From Aurantiacibacter marinus (lineage in GTDB: Bacteria > Pseudomonadota > Alphaproteobacteria > Sphingomonadales > Sphingomonadaceae): a DNA stretch of 64,000 nt. Positions 33,493 to 42,981 of the stretch are shown here, piece by piece; the stretch's first letter is position 1, and each line of letters opens with the position of its first letter. A program made the translations under genes and the position numbers. Below the pieces are notes generated by a model, which worked only from the letters and a program-made list of their open reading frames with translations, was not told the origin of the DNA and ran no database searches. The stretch is taken from contig NZ_LDCP01000001.1 in the NCBI RefSeq assembly GCF_001021555.1, forward strand, positions 1,274,864-1,338,863. Direction: 5' to 3'.

Positions 33493-36400
33493 ATGAAATC
33501 AAAGGCCGCTCACACGTTTACAAAAGCAGTTCTGCGTGCGCTTTATCTCGGCGCTGTTATTGTGTTGCCCGCCACCGCGGTAAGCGCGCAGTCCAACATT
33601 GCGCAGCTTCGGCAGGACTTTGCCGAGCCTCCTGCGGAGGCCCGGCCGTGGACCTGGTTCCATGTGATGAGCGGCAATATGAGCCGCGAGGGCATAACCC
33701 GCGATCTGGAATCTCTGGCTGAAGTCGGTGTGGGCGGGGTCGTTCTGTTCCATGTCACGCAGGGCATTTCCTACGGACCAGTGCGGTTCAATTCACCGGA
33801 ACATCTCGACCTGATGGCTCATGCCGCAGCAGAGTGTGAACGGCTGGGTCTGGCTTTTTCCTTCCACAATGCCGATGGCTGGTCTTCCACTGCTGGACCG
33901 TGGATCACCCCGGAACAGTCGATGAAGCGGGTCGTGTGGAGCGAGCGTCTGGTTGCGGGCGGCGATGTGTCAGTCGTGCTGCCGCAGCCATCGACACTGG
34001 AAGGTTTTTACGAAGACATTGCCGTCGTGGCATATCCGGCGCTGGCCGGGGAGCTTGGCGATGCCGCCAGTCCGGCCGAAATAACAACCTCCGACAGTTC
34101 TCTTGACCTGGCGCGTTTGACCGATGGTGATACCAGCACCACTGCCCATATGAGCGACGCGGGCTGGATACAGTTCAGCTTTGCGGAGCCGACCAGCATT
34201 GGTCATCTTCGCGTTGCCAATGTGCAAGAGCGTGACGTACAGCTTTCTCTGGAAGTATCCGACGATGGCGAGACATTTCGCCCTCTGTTCGCTTTTCCAA
34301 AGACCCGTGTCCTGCGCGCCGAATGGGAAGTCGACACTCCCTTCGCAGCCGTAACTGCCCAGCATTTCCGCGTGGCGGCGAGCCGCAGCTTCGATTTCGG
34401 CGAAATTGCTTTGTCGCAGCAAGAGCGGTTGGCCAGCCCGGCGGCGCATAGCACTATGGCCCATGTCCCCGGACAGGACCTGCCGCAACCCAGACAAGTT
34501 TCTGCCAGTGCAGTGATCGATCCGGCCGGTGTCATCAACCTCACCGGATTGGTGGATGCCGGCGGCCGCGTTGAAACCAGCTTGCCGGATGGTCAGTGGA
34601 CGGTCATGCGCTTCGGTTACACTTCCACCGGTTCGCGTAATGTTGTGCCTTCTCCTGAAGGTAGCGGGTTGGAGGTTGATAAGTTCGATGCCGCTGCATT
34701 GCGCACCCATTACGAGGCATTTCTCGGGCCGCTAATCTCTCGCACCCGAGCAGCGGCGCCGGAAGCGCTCACATCTGTTATGATCGACAGCTATGAAGTG
34801 GGCGGGCAGAACTGGACGGCTGGCTACGACCAGCAGTTTGCCGAGGCCCACGGAATAGATCTGACTCCATGGCTACCGATTTACGCTGGCCGTTTCGTCT
34901 CCAGCGGGCCGGAAACCAGCGCCATGTTCGCGCGCATCCGCAATTTTAATGCGGGGCTGATGAATGATAATTACTTTGGCGAATTTGCACGGTTGATGGC
35001 GGCAAACGGGCTGGAAAGCCTGATCGAACCCTATGGCAATGGCCCGATTGATGAGGTGAGCGTGGGCGCTATCGCTTCTATTCCGGCAGGGGAATTCTGG
35101 GTTGGTCGCAACGTTAATACGCATCTTGCCGGGCCCGTTTCGGCAGCACGCATGTACGATGCCCCTGTTGTTGCGGCAGAAGCATTTACCGCGATCTGGG
35201 ACGACAACTGGAGCTTCTCTCCTGCGTTCGGGAAACCCTGGGGTGACCGCGCATGGGTTGCCGGTATCAATCAGTTCTTCTTTCACAGGTTCACTCACCA
35301 GGCGAATACGCATGTAATGCCGGGCATGACGATGAACCGCTGGGGCTCGCATTTCGATCGCACCCAGCCGTGGTGGGATGAAGGCGGCGCGGCGTGGTTT
35401 ACCTACATGGCACGTGGCCAGCACATGCTGCGGCAAGGTCATGGAGTGGCAGATGTTGCCTTGGCGGTGGGGTCTGACACGCCAGTGTTATGTCCAGAAA
35501 AATCAACCGCGTCCGGCGTTCTTCCTGCAGGAGTGGAGTTTGACTGCCTGGATACGCCTACGCTGCTTGGCCGCGGGCGTTTTGAAAATGGCGAATTCGT
35601 GCTGCCAAATGGCGCGCGCTACCAGATGATCTGGTGGCCGCACGAAAACGCACCACGTCCTGCAGAACTGGCGAGGCTGGAAGAAGCGCGCGCTGCCGGC
35701 GTGCCGGTCGCGATGGCAAATCGGGGCGAATTGCCTGGGCAGGTATTTACAGATGCGGGTCTTCTGCCGCGCGTTTCAGCTCAAGGAGACCTACCCGGTT
35801 TCACACAGCGCCGCGTGGGCGGAATGGATATTTTCTTCACGTTCAACGATGCGGATCACCGGCGCAGCTTTGATCTTTGCTTCCGCGTCGATGGCAAAGC
35901 CGGAGAAGTGTGGAACCCGGTAGACGGCACTGGCGCGGCGGTTGCAGGGCGCGTGGATAGCGACGGGTGTTCGCGCGTAGTGCTGGATCTTGCCCCCAAT
36001 GAATCCCGCTTTGTAATATTCGACGCAGGCTTGCAGTTCCTGCCTGAAAATGATGCGGCCCGGCCAATACCGGGCTTGATTGCCACGCTGGATGACGGCT
36101 GGTCGCTCGCTTTCGATCCGGCCTACGGCGATGCCGGCACCGTGCGCGATGTTTCATTGTTTGATTGGAGCCAGAGCGCCAATCCTGAAATCCGCCATTA
36201 TTCCGGCAAGGCCACCTATCGCAGGACGGTGAACCTGGCCCCTGATGAACTTGCCTCCGGTAAGAGTTTTGCTCTTGATCTGGGTCAGGTGGAAACAGTG
36301 GCGACCGTGCGCATAAACGGGATCGAACTGGGCACTTTGTGGACCGCGCCGTATCAAATCGACATTACCAGTGCGCTTCGAGCAGGAAACAACACAATTG

Positions 36401-36669
36401 AAGTCGAAGTCGCCAACCTGTGGGTCAACCGCTTGATTGGTGACGCGGCGTTGCCGGACACCAGCGGGTATGAACCCGAAGACAACCTTGGATATCGCGC
36501 AGAAGATAACCTGCCGCACCGCAATATGGTGGAATGGTACACAGCCAACGAGCCACCCCCGCCGGGGCCGCGCCGGACTTGGGCAACGCAGTATTTCCAG
36601 ACGCCAGACGATCCGCTGATCCCGTCTGGTCTGATTGGCCCAGTGACCATTTACGGGCAGGAAGACTGA
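33493..36669 (+). CDS. GH106 alpha-L-rhamnosidase, copy 1
   Basis: 1058 residues, the usual GH106 size, with a Sec signal (to AVSAQ). The N-terminal catalytic part begins with [20 protein letters not shown] and [15 protein letters not shown]. Conserved acidic motifs are [13 protein letters not shown] and VAAEAFT, one of which should hold the acid and the other the base. [20 protein letters not shown] follows, and the C-terminal galactose-binding-like domain has [14 protein letters not shown] and [16 protein letters not shown]. It removes alpha-linked rhamnose. First of three tandem copies; a GTG at 33481 is an alternative start. Exported, probably periplasmic. Confidence 0.9.
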   Translation: MKSKAAHTFTKAVLRALYLGAVIVLPATAVSAQSNIAQLRQDFAEPPAEARPWTWFHVMSGNMSREGITRDLESLAEVGVGGVVLFHVTQGISYGPVRFNSPEHLDLMAHAAAECERLGLAFSFHNADGWSSTAGPWITPEQSMKRVVWSERLVAGGDVSVVLPQPSTLEGFYEDIAVVAYPALAGELGDAASPAEITTSDSSLDLARLTDGDTSTTAHMSDAGWIQFSFAEPTSIGHLRVANVQERDVQLSLEVSDDGETFRPLFAFPKTRVLRAEWEVDTPFAAVTAQHFRVAASRSFDFGEIALSQQERLASPAAHSTMAHVPGQDLPQPRQVSASAVIDPAGVINLTGLVDAGGRVETSLPDGQWTVMRFGYTSTGSRNVVPSPEGSGLEVDKFDAAALRTHYEAFLGPLISRTRAAAPEALTSVMIDSYEVGGQNWTAGYDQQFAEAHGIDLTPWLPIYAGRFVSSGPETSAMFARIRNFNAGLMNDNYFGEFARLMAANGLESLIEPYGNGPIDEVSVGAIASIPAGEFWVGRNVNTHLAGPVSAARMYDAPVVAAEAFTAIWDDNWSFSPAFGKPWGDRAWVAGINQFFFHRFTHQANTHVMPGMTMNRWGSHFDRTQPWWDEGGAAWFTYMARGQHMLRQGHGVADVALAVGSDTPVLCPEKSTASGVLPAGVEFDCLDTPTLLGRGRFENGEFVLPNGARYQMIWWPHENAPRPAELARLEEARAAGVPVAMANRGELPGQVFTDAGLLPRVSAQGDLPGFTQRRVGGMDIFFTFNDADHRRSFDLCFRVDGKAGEVWNPVDGTGAAVAGRVDSDGCSRVVLDLAPNESRFVIFDAGLQFLPENDAARPIPGLIATLDDGWSLAFDPAYGDAGTVRDVSLFDWSQSANPEIRHYSGKATYRRTVNLAPDELASGKSFALDLGQVETVATVRINGIELGTLWTAPYQIDITSALRAGNNTIEVEVANLWVNRLIGDAALPDTSGYEPEDNLGYRAEDNLPHRNMVEWYTANEPPPPGPRRTWATQYFQTPDDPLIPSGLIGPVTIYGQED

Positions 36670-36670
36670 T

Positions 36671-39600
36671 ATGATGAAGCATCCGTTCACGGCCGTATTC
36701 GGAAGTTTGGTGACGCTTCTGATAGCTACCCCAGCTCAGGCACAATCAGCTCAGGCACAATCAGACCTTCCGCAGCTTCGGCAGGATTTTTCCCAACCAC
36801 CGGCAGAAGCCCGTCCGTGGACATGGTTCCATGTGATGAGCGGCAATATGAGCCGCGAAGGCATTACCCGTGATCTGGAATCGCTGGCAGATGTCGGTGT
36901 GGGCGGGATCGTTTTGTTCCATGTGACCCAAGGCATTTCTCATGGCACGGTGCGGTTCAATTCGCCCGAGCATCTCGACCTGATCGCCCATGTCGCTGCC
37001 GAATGTGAGCGGCTGGGGCTGGCATTTTCGTTCCACAATGCTGATGGCTGGTCCTCCACCGGCGGTCCCTGGATTGCACCCGAACAATCCATGAAGCGTG
37101 TGGTCTGGTCGGAAACGCTCGTCCAGGGCGGGCCGATCACCACACAGCTGGCGCAGCCTTCGACGGCCGAAGGATTTTACGAAGATATCGCAGTCATTGC
37201 CTATCCTGCCTTGGCGGGCGAGTTGGCCGATGCGGCAATCCTGCCGCGCCTTTCAGCTTCAGACAGTTCGCTTGACCTCTCGCGCGTCAGCGATGGCGAT
37301 ATCACGAGCATGGGCACGGTCACCGTGCCGCAGGGCGAAAGCGGCTGGGTACAGTTTAGCTACGATCAACCCGTCACGATCCGCCATGCGCGGCTCGCCA
37401 ATGTGCCGGTGCGAAATCTGGAACTATCGCTGGAGGTTTCCGACGACGGGATATCGTTCCGTCATGTGCAGGACTTTCCCAAGACCCGTATCATGAAGAA
37501 CGAATGGGAAGTCGATTCCGCTATTGAACCGGTGACTGGCCAATACTTCCGCCTCGTAGGGAACGAGACGTTCGAGTTCGGCGAAGTGGCGCTTTCGCAG
37601 GCGCAATTGCTCGACAATCCGGCTTCGCACAGTACGCTCGGTTATGTCTTTGGCCGCAATATTGCGCCAGCCGATGACTTCCCGGCAGAGGCTACGATTG
37701 CACCTGCCGACATCCGCGATTTGTCTGCCAATATGGGCAGCGACGGAAGTCTCGAGGCTGAACTGCCCGGCGGCCAATGGTCGATTTTGCGGTTCGGTTA
37801 CACCACTACAGGTGCGCAGAATGTCAATCCATCGCCCGAAGGGCTGGGGCTGGAAGTCGACAAGTTCGATGCAGACGCATTCCGCACGCATTATGACGCT
37901 TTTCTGGGCCCGGTAATAGCCCGCACACGCGCTGCCGGCCCGCAGGCGCTGACCGGCGTGATGATCGACAGTTATGAAGTGGGAGGGCAGAACTGGACAG
38001 CAGGCTATGATGCGATGTTCGCGGAAGCGTACGGCGAGAATCTCACCCGCTGGCTGCCCATTTATGCCGGGCGCGTAGTGGCGAGTGGGGCACAAACCAG
38101 TGCCATGTTTGAACGTATCCGGAATTTCAACGCAGCGCTCGTCAACCGAAACTATTACGGTGCCTTCGCCGATGCCATGGCCGAGGATGGGCTGGAAAGC
38201 CTTGTCCAGCCTTATGGGAATGGCCCGCTCGACGAAGTGAGCGTAGGCGCGATCGCTTCTATCCCGGCGGGCGAATTCTGGGTGCGGGATGTCAATCCCT
38301 TCAACCTCAACAGCGCCGTATCCGCCGCCCGCACCTATGGCCTGCCCATTGCCGCAGCGGAATCCTTTACGGCCAATTCACCGATCAATTGGAACTTCTC
38401 TCCTTCTTTCGGCAAGCCGTGGGGTGACCGCGCCTGGGTAGCGGGGGTCAACCAGTTCCTTTTCCACCGTTTTGCGCATCAAGCGAATACGCACGTGATG
38501 CCGGGCATGACGATGAACCGTTGGGGGGCGCATATCGACCGTACCCAGCCGTGGTGGGATGAAGGCGGCGCGGCGTGGTTCACATATATGGCGCGCGGAC
38601 AGCATATGCTGCGGCAGGGGTACGGCGTTGCGGATGTCGCGATGATAGTAGGATCGGACAGCCCGGTTGAATGCCCCGAGAAATGGACTGCTGCCGACAC
38701 GCTGCCTGCGGGGGTGGAGTTCGACTGCGTCGACACTCCGACATTGCTTGAACGCGGCCGGTTCGAGGATGGCGCCTTCGTTCTACCCAATGGTGCGCGA
38801 TATCAATTGATCTGGTGGCCGTACGATCATGCGCCGCGTCCTTCAGAGCTGGCCCGGCTGGAAGCGGCGAGGGCTGCCGGGGTTCCGGTGGCCATGGCGC
38901 ATCTGGGTGACGATGTCCGTTCCACGTTTGCGGCTGCGGGTCTTCTTCCCCGACTTTCAGCAGAAGGTGATTTGCCGGGCTTCACCCAGCGCCGGGCCGG
39001 GACGAGGGATGTTTTCTTCACATTCAACGATGCCGCGCAGGAACGCAGCTTCAACCTGTGTTTCCGCGTTGGCGGCAATGCGGGCGAGGTTTGGAATGCA
39101 GTAACCGGGACGAGCGAAGCGATTGTGGGCGTAGTGGAGGACGACGGCTGCTCGCGCATTTCCCTGACGCTCGCCCCGTATGAATCGCGCTTCGTGGTTT
39201 TCGATCCGTCCTTGCGCTTCCGGTCCGCCGATGATCGCGCATCAACTGGGCTGCAAGTGCTGACCACGCTGGAAAGCGGCTGGTCTCTCACTTTCGATCC
39301 CGCTTATGGCGATGCCGGGACAATTACCGATTTCGCGCTGTTCGATTGGAGCACAAGTGACGACCCGGAGATCAGTCATTTCTCCGGCAAGGCCACCTAT
39401 CGCAACTCTGTATCGCTCTCGAGTGGTGATCTGGAAGGTGATGCGCGGATACTGCTCAATCTCGGCAAAGTGGAAACCGTGGGCAGTGTGCGGGTCAATG
39501 GCGTGGAAACGGGCACGGCGTGGACTGCGCCATATATGGTGGACATCACCAACGCGCTGCGGGCTGGGGATAATGTAATCGAGATCGAAGTCGCTAACCT

Positions 39601-39826
39601 CTGGGTCAATCGGCTAATCGGCGATGCAGGGCTGCCCGACACCAGCGGCTATGTGCCCGAAGGCAGAGAGCCTGAGCGCCAGATGGTCGAATGGTACAGC
39701 GCCAACGAGCCACCTCCGCCGGGGCCGCGCCGGACTTGGGCAACGCATTACTTCCAGACACCGGACGATCCGCTGATACCTTCCGGCCTCATCGGGCCGG
39801 TGACTATCTACCGGCAGCAAGACTGA
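36671..39826 (+). CDS. GH106 alpha-L-rhamnosidase, copy 2
   Basis: 1051 residues, starting 1 bp after copy 1. It has the same domains: signal peptide, catalytic module with [13 protein letters not shown] and [27 protein letters not shown], and the C-terminal VNGVETGTAWTAPY / [15 protein letters not shown] sandwich. The mature N terminus carries a doubled AQAQS encoded by a 15-bp tandem repeat. Its first 280 bp after that repeat are nearly identical to copy 3, while the rest is clearly diverged, which points to gene conversion. Presumably it cleaves a different rhamnosidic linkage from the other copies. Confidence 0.9.
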   Translation: MMKHPFTAVFGSLVTLLIATPAQAQSAQAQSDLPQLRQDFSQPPAEARPWTWFHVMSGNMSREGITRDLESLADVGVGGIVLFHVTQGISHGTVRFNSPEHLDLIAHVAAECERLGLAFSFHNADGWSSTGGPWIAPEQSMKRVVWSETLVQGGPITTQLAQPSTAEGFYEDIAVIAYPALAGELADAAILPRLSASDSSLDLSRVSDGDITSMGTVTVPQGESGWVQFSYDQPVTIRHARLANVPVRNLELSLEVSDDGISFRHVQDFPKTRIMKNEWEVDSAIEPVTGQYFRLVGNETFEFGEVALSQAQLLDNPASHSTLGYVFGRNIAPADDFPAEATIAPADIRDLSANMGSDGSLEAELPGGQWSILRFGYTTTGAQNVNPSPEGLGLEVDKFDADAFRTHYDAFLGPVIARTRAAGPQALTGVMIDSYEVGGQNWTAGYDAMFAEAYGENLTRWLPIYAGRVVASGAQTSAMFERIRNFNAALVNRNYYGAFADAMAEDGLESLVQPYGNGPLDEVSVGAIASIPAGEFWVRDVNPFNLNSAVSAARTYGLPIAAAESFTANSPINWNFSPSFGKPWGDRAWVAGVNQFLFHRFAHQANTHVMPGMTMNRWGAHIDRTQPWWDEGGAAWFTYMARGQHMLRQGYGVADVAMIVGSDSPVECPEKWTAADTLPAGVEFDCVDTPTLLERGRFEDGAFVLPNGARYQLIWWPYDHAPRPSELARLEAARAAGVPVAMAHLGDDVRSTFAAAGLLPRLSAEGDLPGFTQRRAGTRDVFFTFNDAAQERSFNLCFRVGGNAGEVWNAVTGTSEAIVGVVEDDGCSRISLTLAPYESRFVVFDPSLRFRSADDRASTGLQVLTTLESGWSLTFDPAYGDAGTITDFALFDWSTSDDPEISHFSGKATYRNSVSLSSGDLEGDARILLNLGKVETVGSVRVNGVETGTAWTAPYMVDITNALRAGDNVIEIEVANLWVNRLIGDAGLPDTSGYVPEGREPERQMVEWYSANEPPPPGPRRTWATHYFQTPDDPLIPSGLIGPVTIYRQQD
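36733..36762 (+). repeat. 15-bp tandem repeat in the GH106 copy 2 signal region
   Basis: AGCTCAGGCACAATC occurs twice in a row, encoding the doubled AQAQS at the signal-peptidase site. The same duplication, with one mismatch, lies at 39899-39928 in copy 3. Confidence 0.85.
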
Positions 39827-39827
39827 C

Positions 39828-42800
39828 ATGTCTGGCACGAACAAGCGCCTGGCTTCGGCCTCACTCGGCCCTTTGGCGATGCTTCTAATGGCCTCGCCAG
39901 CTCAGGCACAATCAGTTCAGGCACAATCAGAACTGGCGCAGCTTCGGCAGGATTTTTCCCAACCACCGGCAGAAGCCCGTCCGTGGACATGGTTCCATGT
40001 GATGAGCGGCAATATGAGCCGCGAAGGCATTACCCGTGATCTGGAATCGCTGGCAAATGTCGGTGTGGGCGGGATCGTTCTGTTCCATGTGACCCAAGGC
40101 ATTTCTCATGGCACGGTGCGGTTCAATTCGGCCGAGCATCTTGATCTGATCGCCCATGTCGCTGCCGAATGCGAGCGGCTGGGCCTGCAATTCATGTTCC
40201 ATAATGCCGATGGCTGGTCGTCATCGGGTGGCCCCTGGATTACACCCGAACAATCCATGAAGCGTGTTGTCTGGAGCGAGACGCTGGTTGATGGCGGGGC
40301 GGTATCATTGCGATTGCCACAGCCACCTGCGCGCGAAGGCTTTTATCGCGATATCGCAGTGCTGGCGTATCCTGCGCTTCCTGGCGAACTGCGCGATGCC
40401 GCATTGCAGCCGGTTGTCACGGCATCGGATCCGGAATTTGCAACAGACATCATTCGTGATGGAAATCCTGACACCTCGGCAACCCTTGCAGTGCCTGCTG
40501 GCACGCGGGGATGGATCCGCTTCAGCTATGATGAGCAGGTAGAAATACGAAGCATCAGCCTGTTGAATTCGCCAAGCAGAAGTCTCGATGCTTCGCTCGA
40601 AATTTCTCAGGATGGTGAGAACTGGGAGATGGTCGACAGCTTTGCCAAACAGCGGGTCGGCAAGTTTGAATGGATGCTGGACGAAGCTTTCGAACCAGTC
40701 GCAGCGCAGCATTTTCGCATCAGCGCGCCGGAGAGCTTCGAACTGGGGGAGCTGGAACTCTCTACTTTACCGCGCATCCCCAATCTGGTGCTCCATACCA
40801 GCCTGGCGCAAGGGACAGGCATACGGCTGCCCGAGAGGCTGGATATGGCGGCGGAGACGATTATCGATCCGGCCCGGATCATTGATCTTTCGGCACAAAT
40901 GGGCGGCGATGGCCGCATCACCGCGCGCCTGCCCGCAGGCGATTGGACGATCATGCGCTTCGGTTATACTTCGACCGGGGCGACCAATGTTATCGCCTCG
41001 CCTGAAGGCACCGGGCTTGAAGTCGACAAGTTTTCTGCTTCCGCCTTCATGGCGCATTACGATGCATTCATCGGCCCTGTCATTGCCCGGTCCCGCGAAG
41101 TTGCGCCCGGCGCGCTGACCGGCGTGGTGATAGACAGTTATGAGGTCGGCGGACAAAACTGGACGCAAGGTTACGATGGCATGTTCGCCGAAAGGTTCGG
41201 CCAATCCATCATCCCCTGGCTGCCGGCCTATACGGGCAGGCTGGTATCCAGCGCCGCTGAAACACGTGACATGCTGGCCCGGGTTCGTTCCTACAATGCC
41301 GAATTGATGCGCGAGAATTACTACCGTGTTTTTGCCGATACGATGGCGCGCGAAGGACTTGAAAGTATTGTAGAACCATATGGCATGGGCCCGACGAATG
41401 ATGTCGATGTCGGTGCGACTGCCTCAATTCCCGCCGGTGAATTCTGGATGGGCCGGGAATCCGCGCATTTCAACGATGCAGTATCCGCCGCCCGCCTGTA
41501 TGGCCGCAATATCGTGGCCGCCGAAGGGTTCACTTCGCAGGACGAGGTAAATTGGCACTTCGACCCGGACATGGGCCGCGTGTGGGGAGATCGGGCGTGG
41601 ATCGGCGGGATCAACCAGTTCATGTTTCATCGCTTTGCCCATCAGGCCAATACACATGTGATGCCGGGCATGACGATGAATCGTTATGGGTCGCACTTCG
41701 ATCGCACACAGCCATGGTGGGATGAAGGCGGTGCGGCATGGTTCACCTATATGGCGCGTGGCCAGCATTTGCTGCGGCAAGGACTGCCGGTGACTGATGT
41801 CGCCATGTTCGTTGGTGAAGACAGTCCCGTTGGATGTCCTGAACGGCAGGTCTATCAGGACCGCCTGCCTGCCGGTGTGGAATTCAACTGTCTCAATGCG
41901 GAAACGCTGCTGTCACGATCGCGCTTTGTGGATGGCACTTTAGAGCTTCCCAATGGCGCACGATACGGGATGATATGGTGGCCGCAAGACCGCGTGCCCA
42001 GCGATGCGGCACTTGCCCGGATGGAAGAAGCCCGGGCAGCCGGTGTCCCTGTTGCGCTGGCTCATATGGGGCAAGATGCAGCGGCGGTATTTGACGGGGC
42101 GGGTCTTGCTTCGCGCGTGCAGTCCGACGGGACACTGCCCATGTTCACCGAGCGCCGCGTTGGTGACACGCACATTTTCTTCGTTCTGAATGCTGGCGAA
42201 ATGGATCAGCAGTATGATCTGGCCTTCGCCGCCAGCGGACACGCGCCCGAGATGTGGAACCCGGTGACCGGCGAAGCTGTGGCTCTGCCCGCGCAAGTGG
42301 GTGATGACGGGCGCACACAATTGTCCCTCCCGCTTCGGGCTGGCCAATCCACTTTCCTGATTTTCGACACCGCGAATGCATTCTTGCCCGTCGTCGCTGA
42401 GCCAGAAAGCGCTTCAGCCAATGTTGTGACCGGCGTTGAGGGGCCGTGGACTGTCGCTTTCGATCCTGCCTATAGCGATGCTGGCACTATCGAACTGGAG
42501 CATCTGACAGACCTCAGCACGCTGGACGATCCTGAAATCCGGCATTTCTCCGGCAAGGCGACCTGGCGCACGACATTTTCGTGGAATGGCAAACGGGATG
42601 GCGCGATGCTCGACCTTGGCCAAGTCGAAAGCGTGGCAACGGTGCAGCTCAACGGAGTGGCCGTGGGGACGGCGTGGACACGGCCTTTCGCGCTCGATGT
42701 GAGCGATGCGATCCGGCAGGGCGAGAACATTCTTGAGATCGAGGTCGCGACACTCTGGGTCAATCGCCTGATCGGTGATGCGGCGCTGGAAGACACCAGC

Positions 42801-42980
42801 GGCTTTGAACCCGAAGGGCGCTGGCCCGAACGCCAGATGATTGAATGGTACAGCGCCAATGAGCCTCCACCACCCGGCCCGCGCCGAACCTTTGCAACGC
42901 AATATTTCCAGTCCCCGGATGATCCGTTGGTCCCGTCCGGTCTGATTGGCCCGGTAACTATCTACGAGCAGGCAGACTGA
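39828..42980 (+). CDS. GH106 alpha-L-rhamnosidase, copy 3
   Basis: 1050 residues, starting 1 bp after copy 2. Signal peptide to SPAQAQ, then the GH106 catalytic part ([52 protein letters not shown]) and the C-terminal sandwich ([30 protein letters not shown]). The aligned acidic residues are all kept, so it should be active. The middle, about residues 140-340, differs most from copies 1 and 2 and is the likely source of different specificity. The 5' end is almost the same as in copy 2. Confidence 0.9.
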   Translation: MSGTNKRLASASLGPLAMLLMASPAQAQSVQAQSELAQLRQDFSQPPAEARPWTWFHVMSGNMSREGITRDLESLANVGVGGIVLFHVTQGISHGTVRFNSAEHLDLIAHVAAECERLGLQFMFHNADGWSSSGGPWITPEQSMKRVVWSETLVDGGAVSLRLPQPPAREGFYRDIAVLAYPALPGELRDAALQPVVTASDPEFATDIIRDGNPDTSATLAVPAGTRGWIRFSYDEQVEIRSISLLNSPSRSLDASLEISQDGENWEMVDSFAKQRVGKFEWMLDEAFEPVAAQHFRISAPESFELGELELSTLPRIPNLVLHTSLAQGTGIRLPERLDMAAETIIDPARIIDLSAQMGGDGRITARLPAGDWTIMRFGYTSTGATNVIASPEGTGLEVDKFSASAFMAHYDAFIGPVIARSREVAPGALTGVVIDSYEVGGQNWTQGYDGMFAERFGQSIIPWLPAYTGRLVSSAAETRDMLARVRSYNAELMRENYYRVFADTMAREGLESIVEPYGMGPTNDVDVGATASIPAGEFWMGRESAHFNDAVSAARLYGRNIVAAEGFTSQDEVNWHFDPDMGRVWGDRAWIGGINQFMFHRFAHQANTHVMPGMTMNRYGSHFDRTQPWWDEGGAAWFTYMARGQHLLRQGLPVTDVAMFVGEDSPVGCPERQVYQDRLPAGVEFNCLNAETLLSRSRFVDGTLELPNGARYGMIWWPQDRVPSDAALARMEEARAAGVPVALAHMGQDAAAVFDGAGLASRVQSDGTLPMFTERRVGDTHIFFVLNAGEMDQQYDLAFAASGHAPEMWNPVTGEAVALPAQVGDDGRTQLSLPLRAGQSTFLIFDTANAFLPVVAEPESASANVVTGVEGPWTVAFDPAYSDAGTIELEHLTDLSTLDDPEIRHFSGKATWRTTFSWNGKRDGAMLDLGQVESVATVQLNGVAVGTAWTRPFALDVSDAIRQGENILEIEVATLWVNRLIGDAALEDTSGFEPEGRWPERQMIEWYSANEPPPPGPRRTFATQYFQSPDDPLVPSGLIGPVTIYEQAD
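39899..39928 (+). repeat. 15-bp tandem repeat in the GH106 copy 3 signal region
   Basis: Two adjacent copies of AGYTCAGGCACAATC (one C/T difference), matching the repeat at 36733-36762. Confidence 0.85.
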
Positions 42981-42981
42981 T

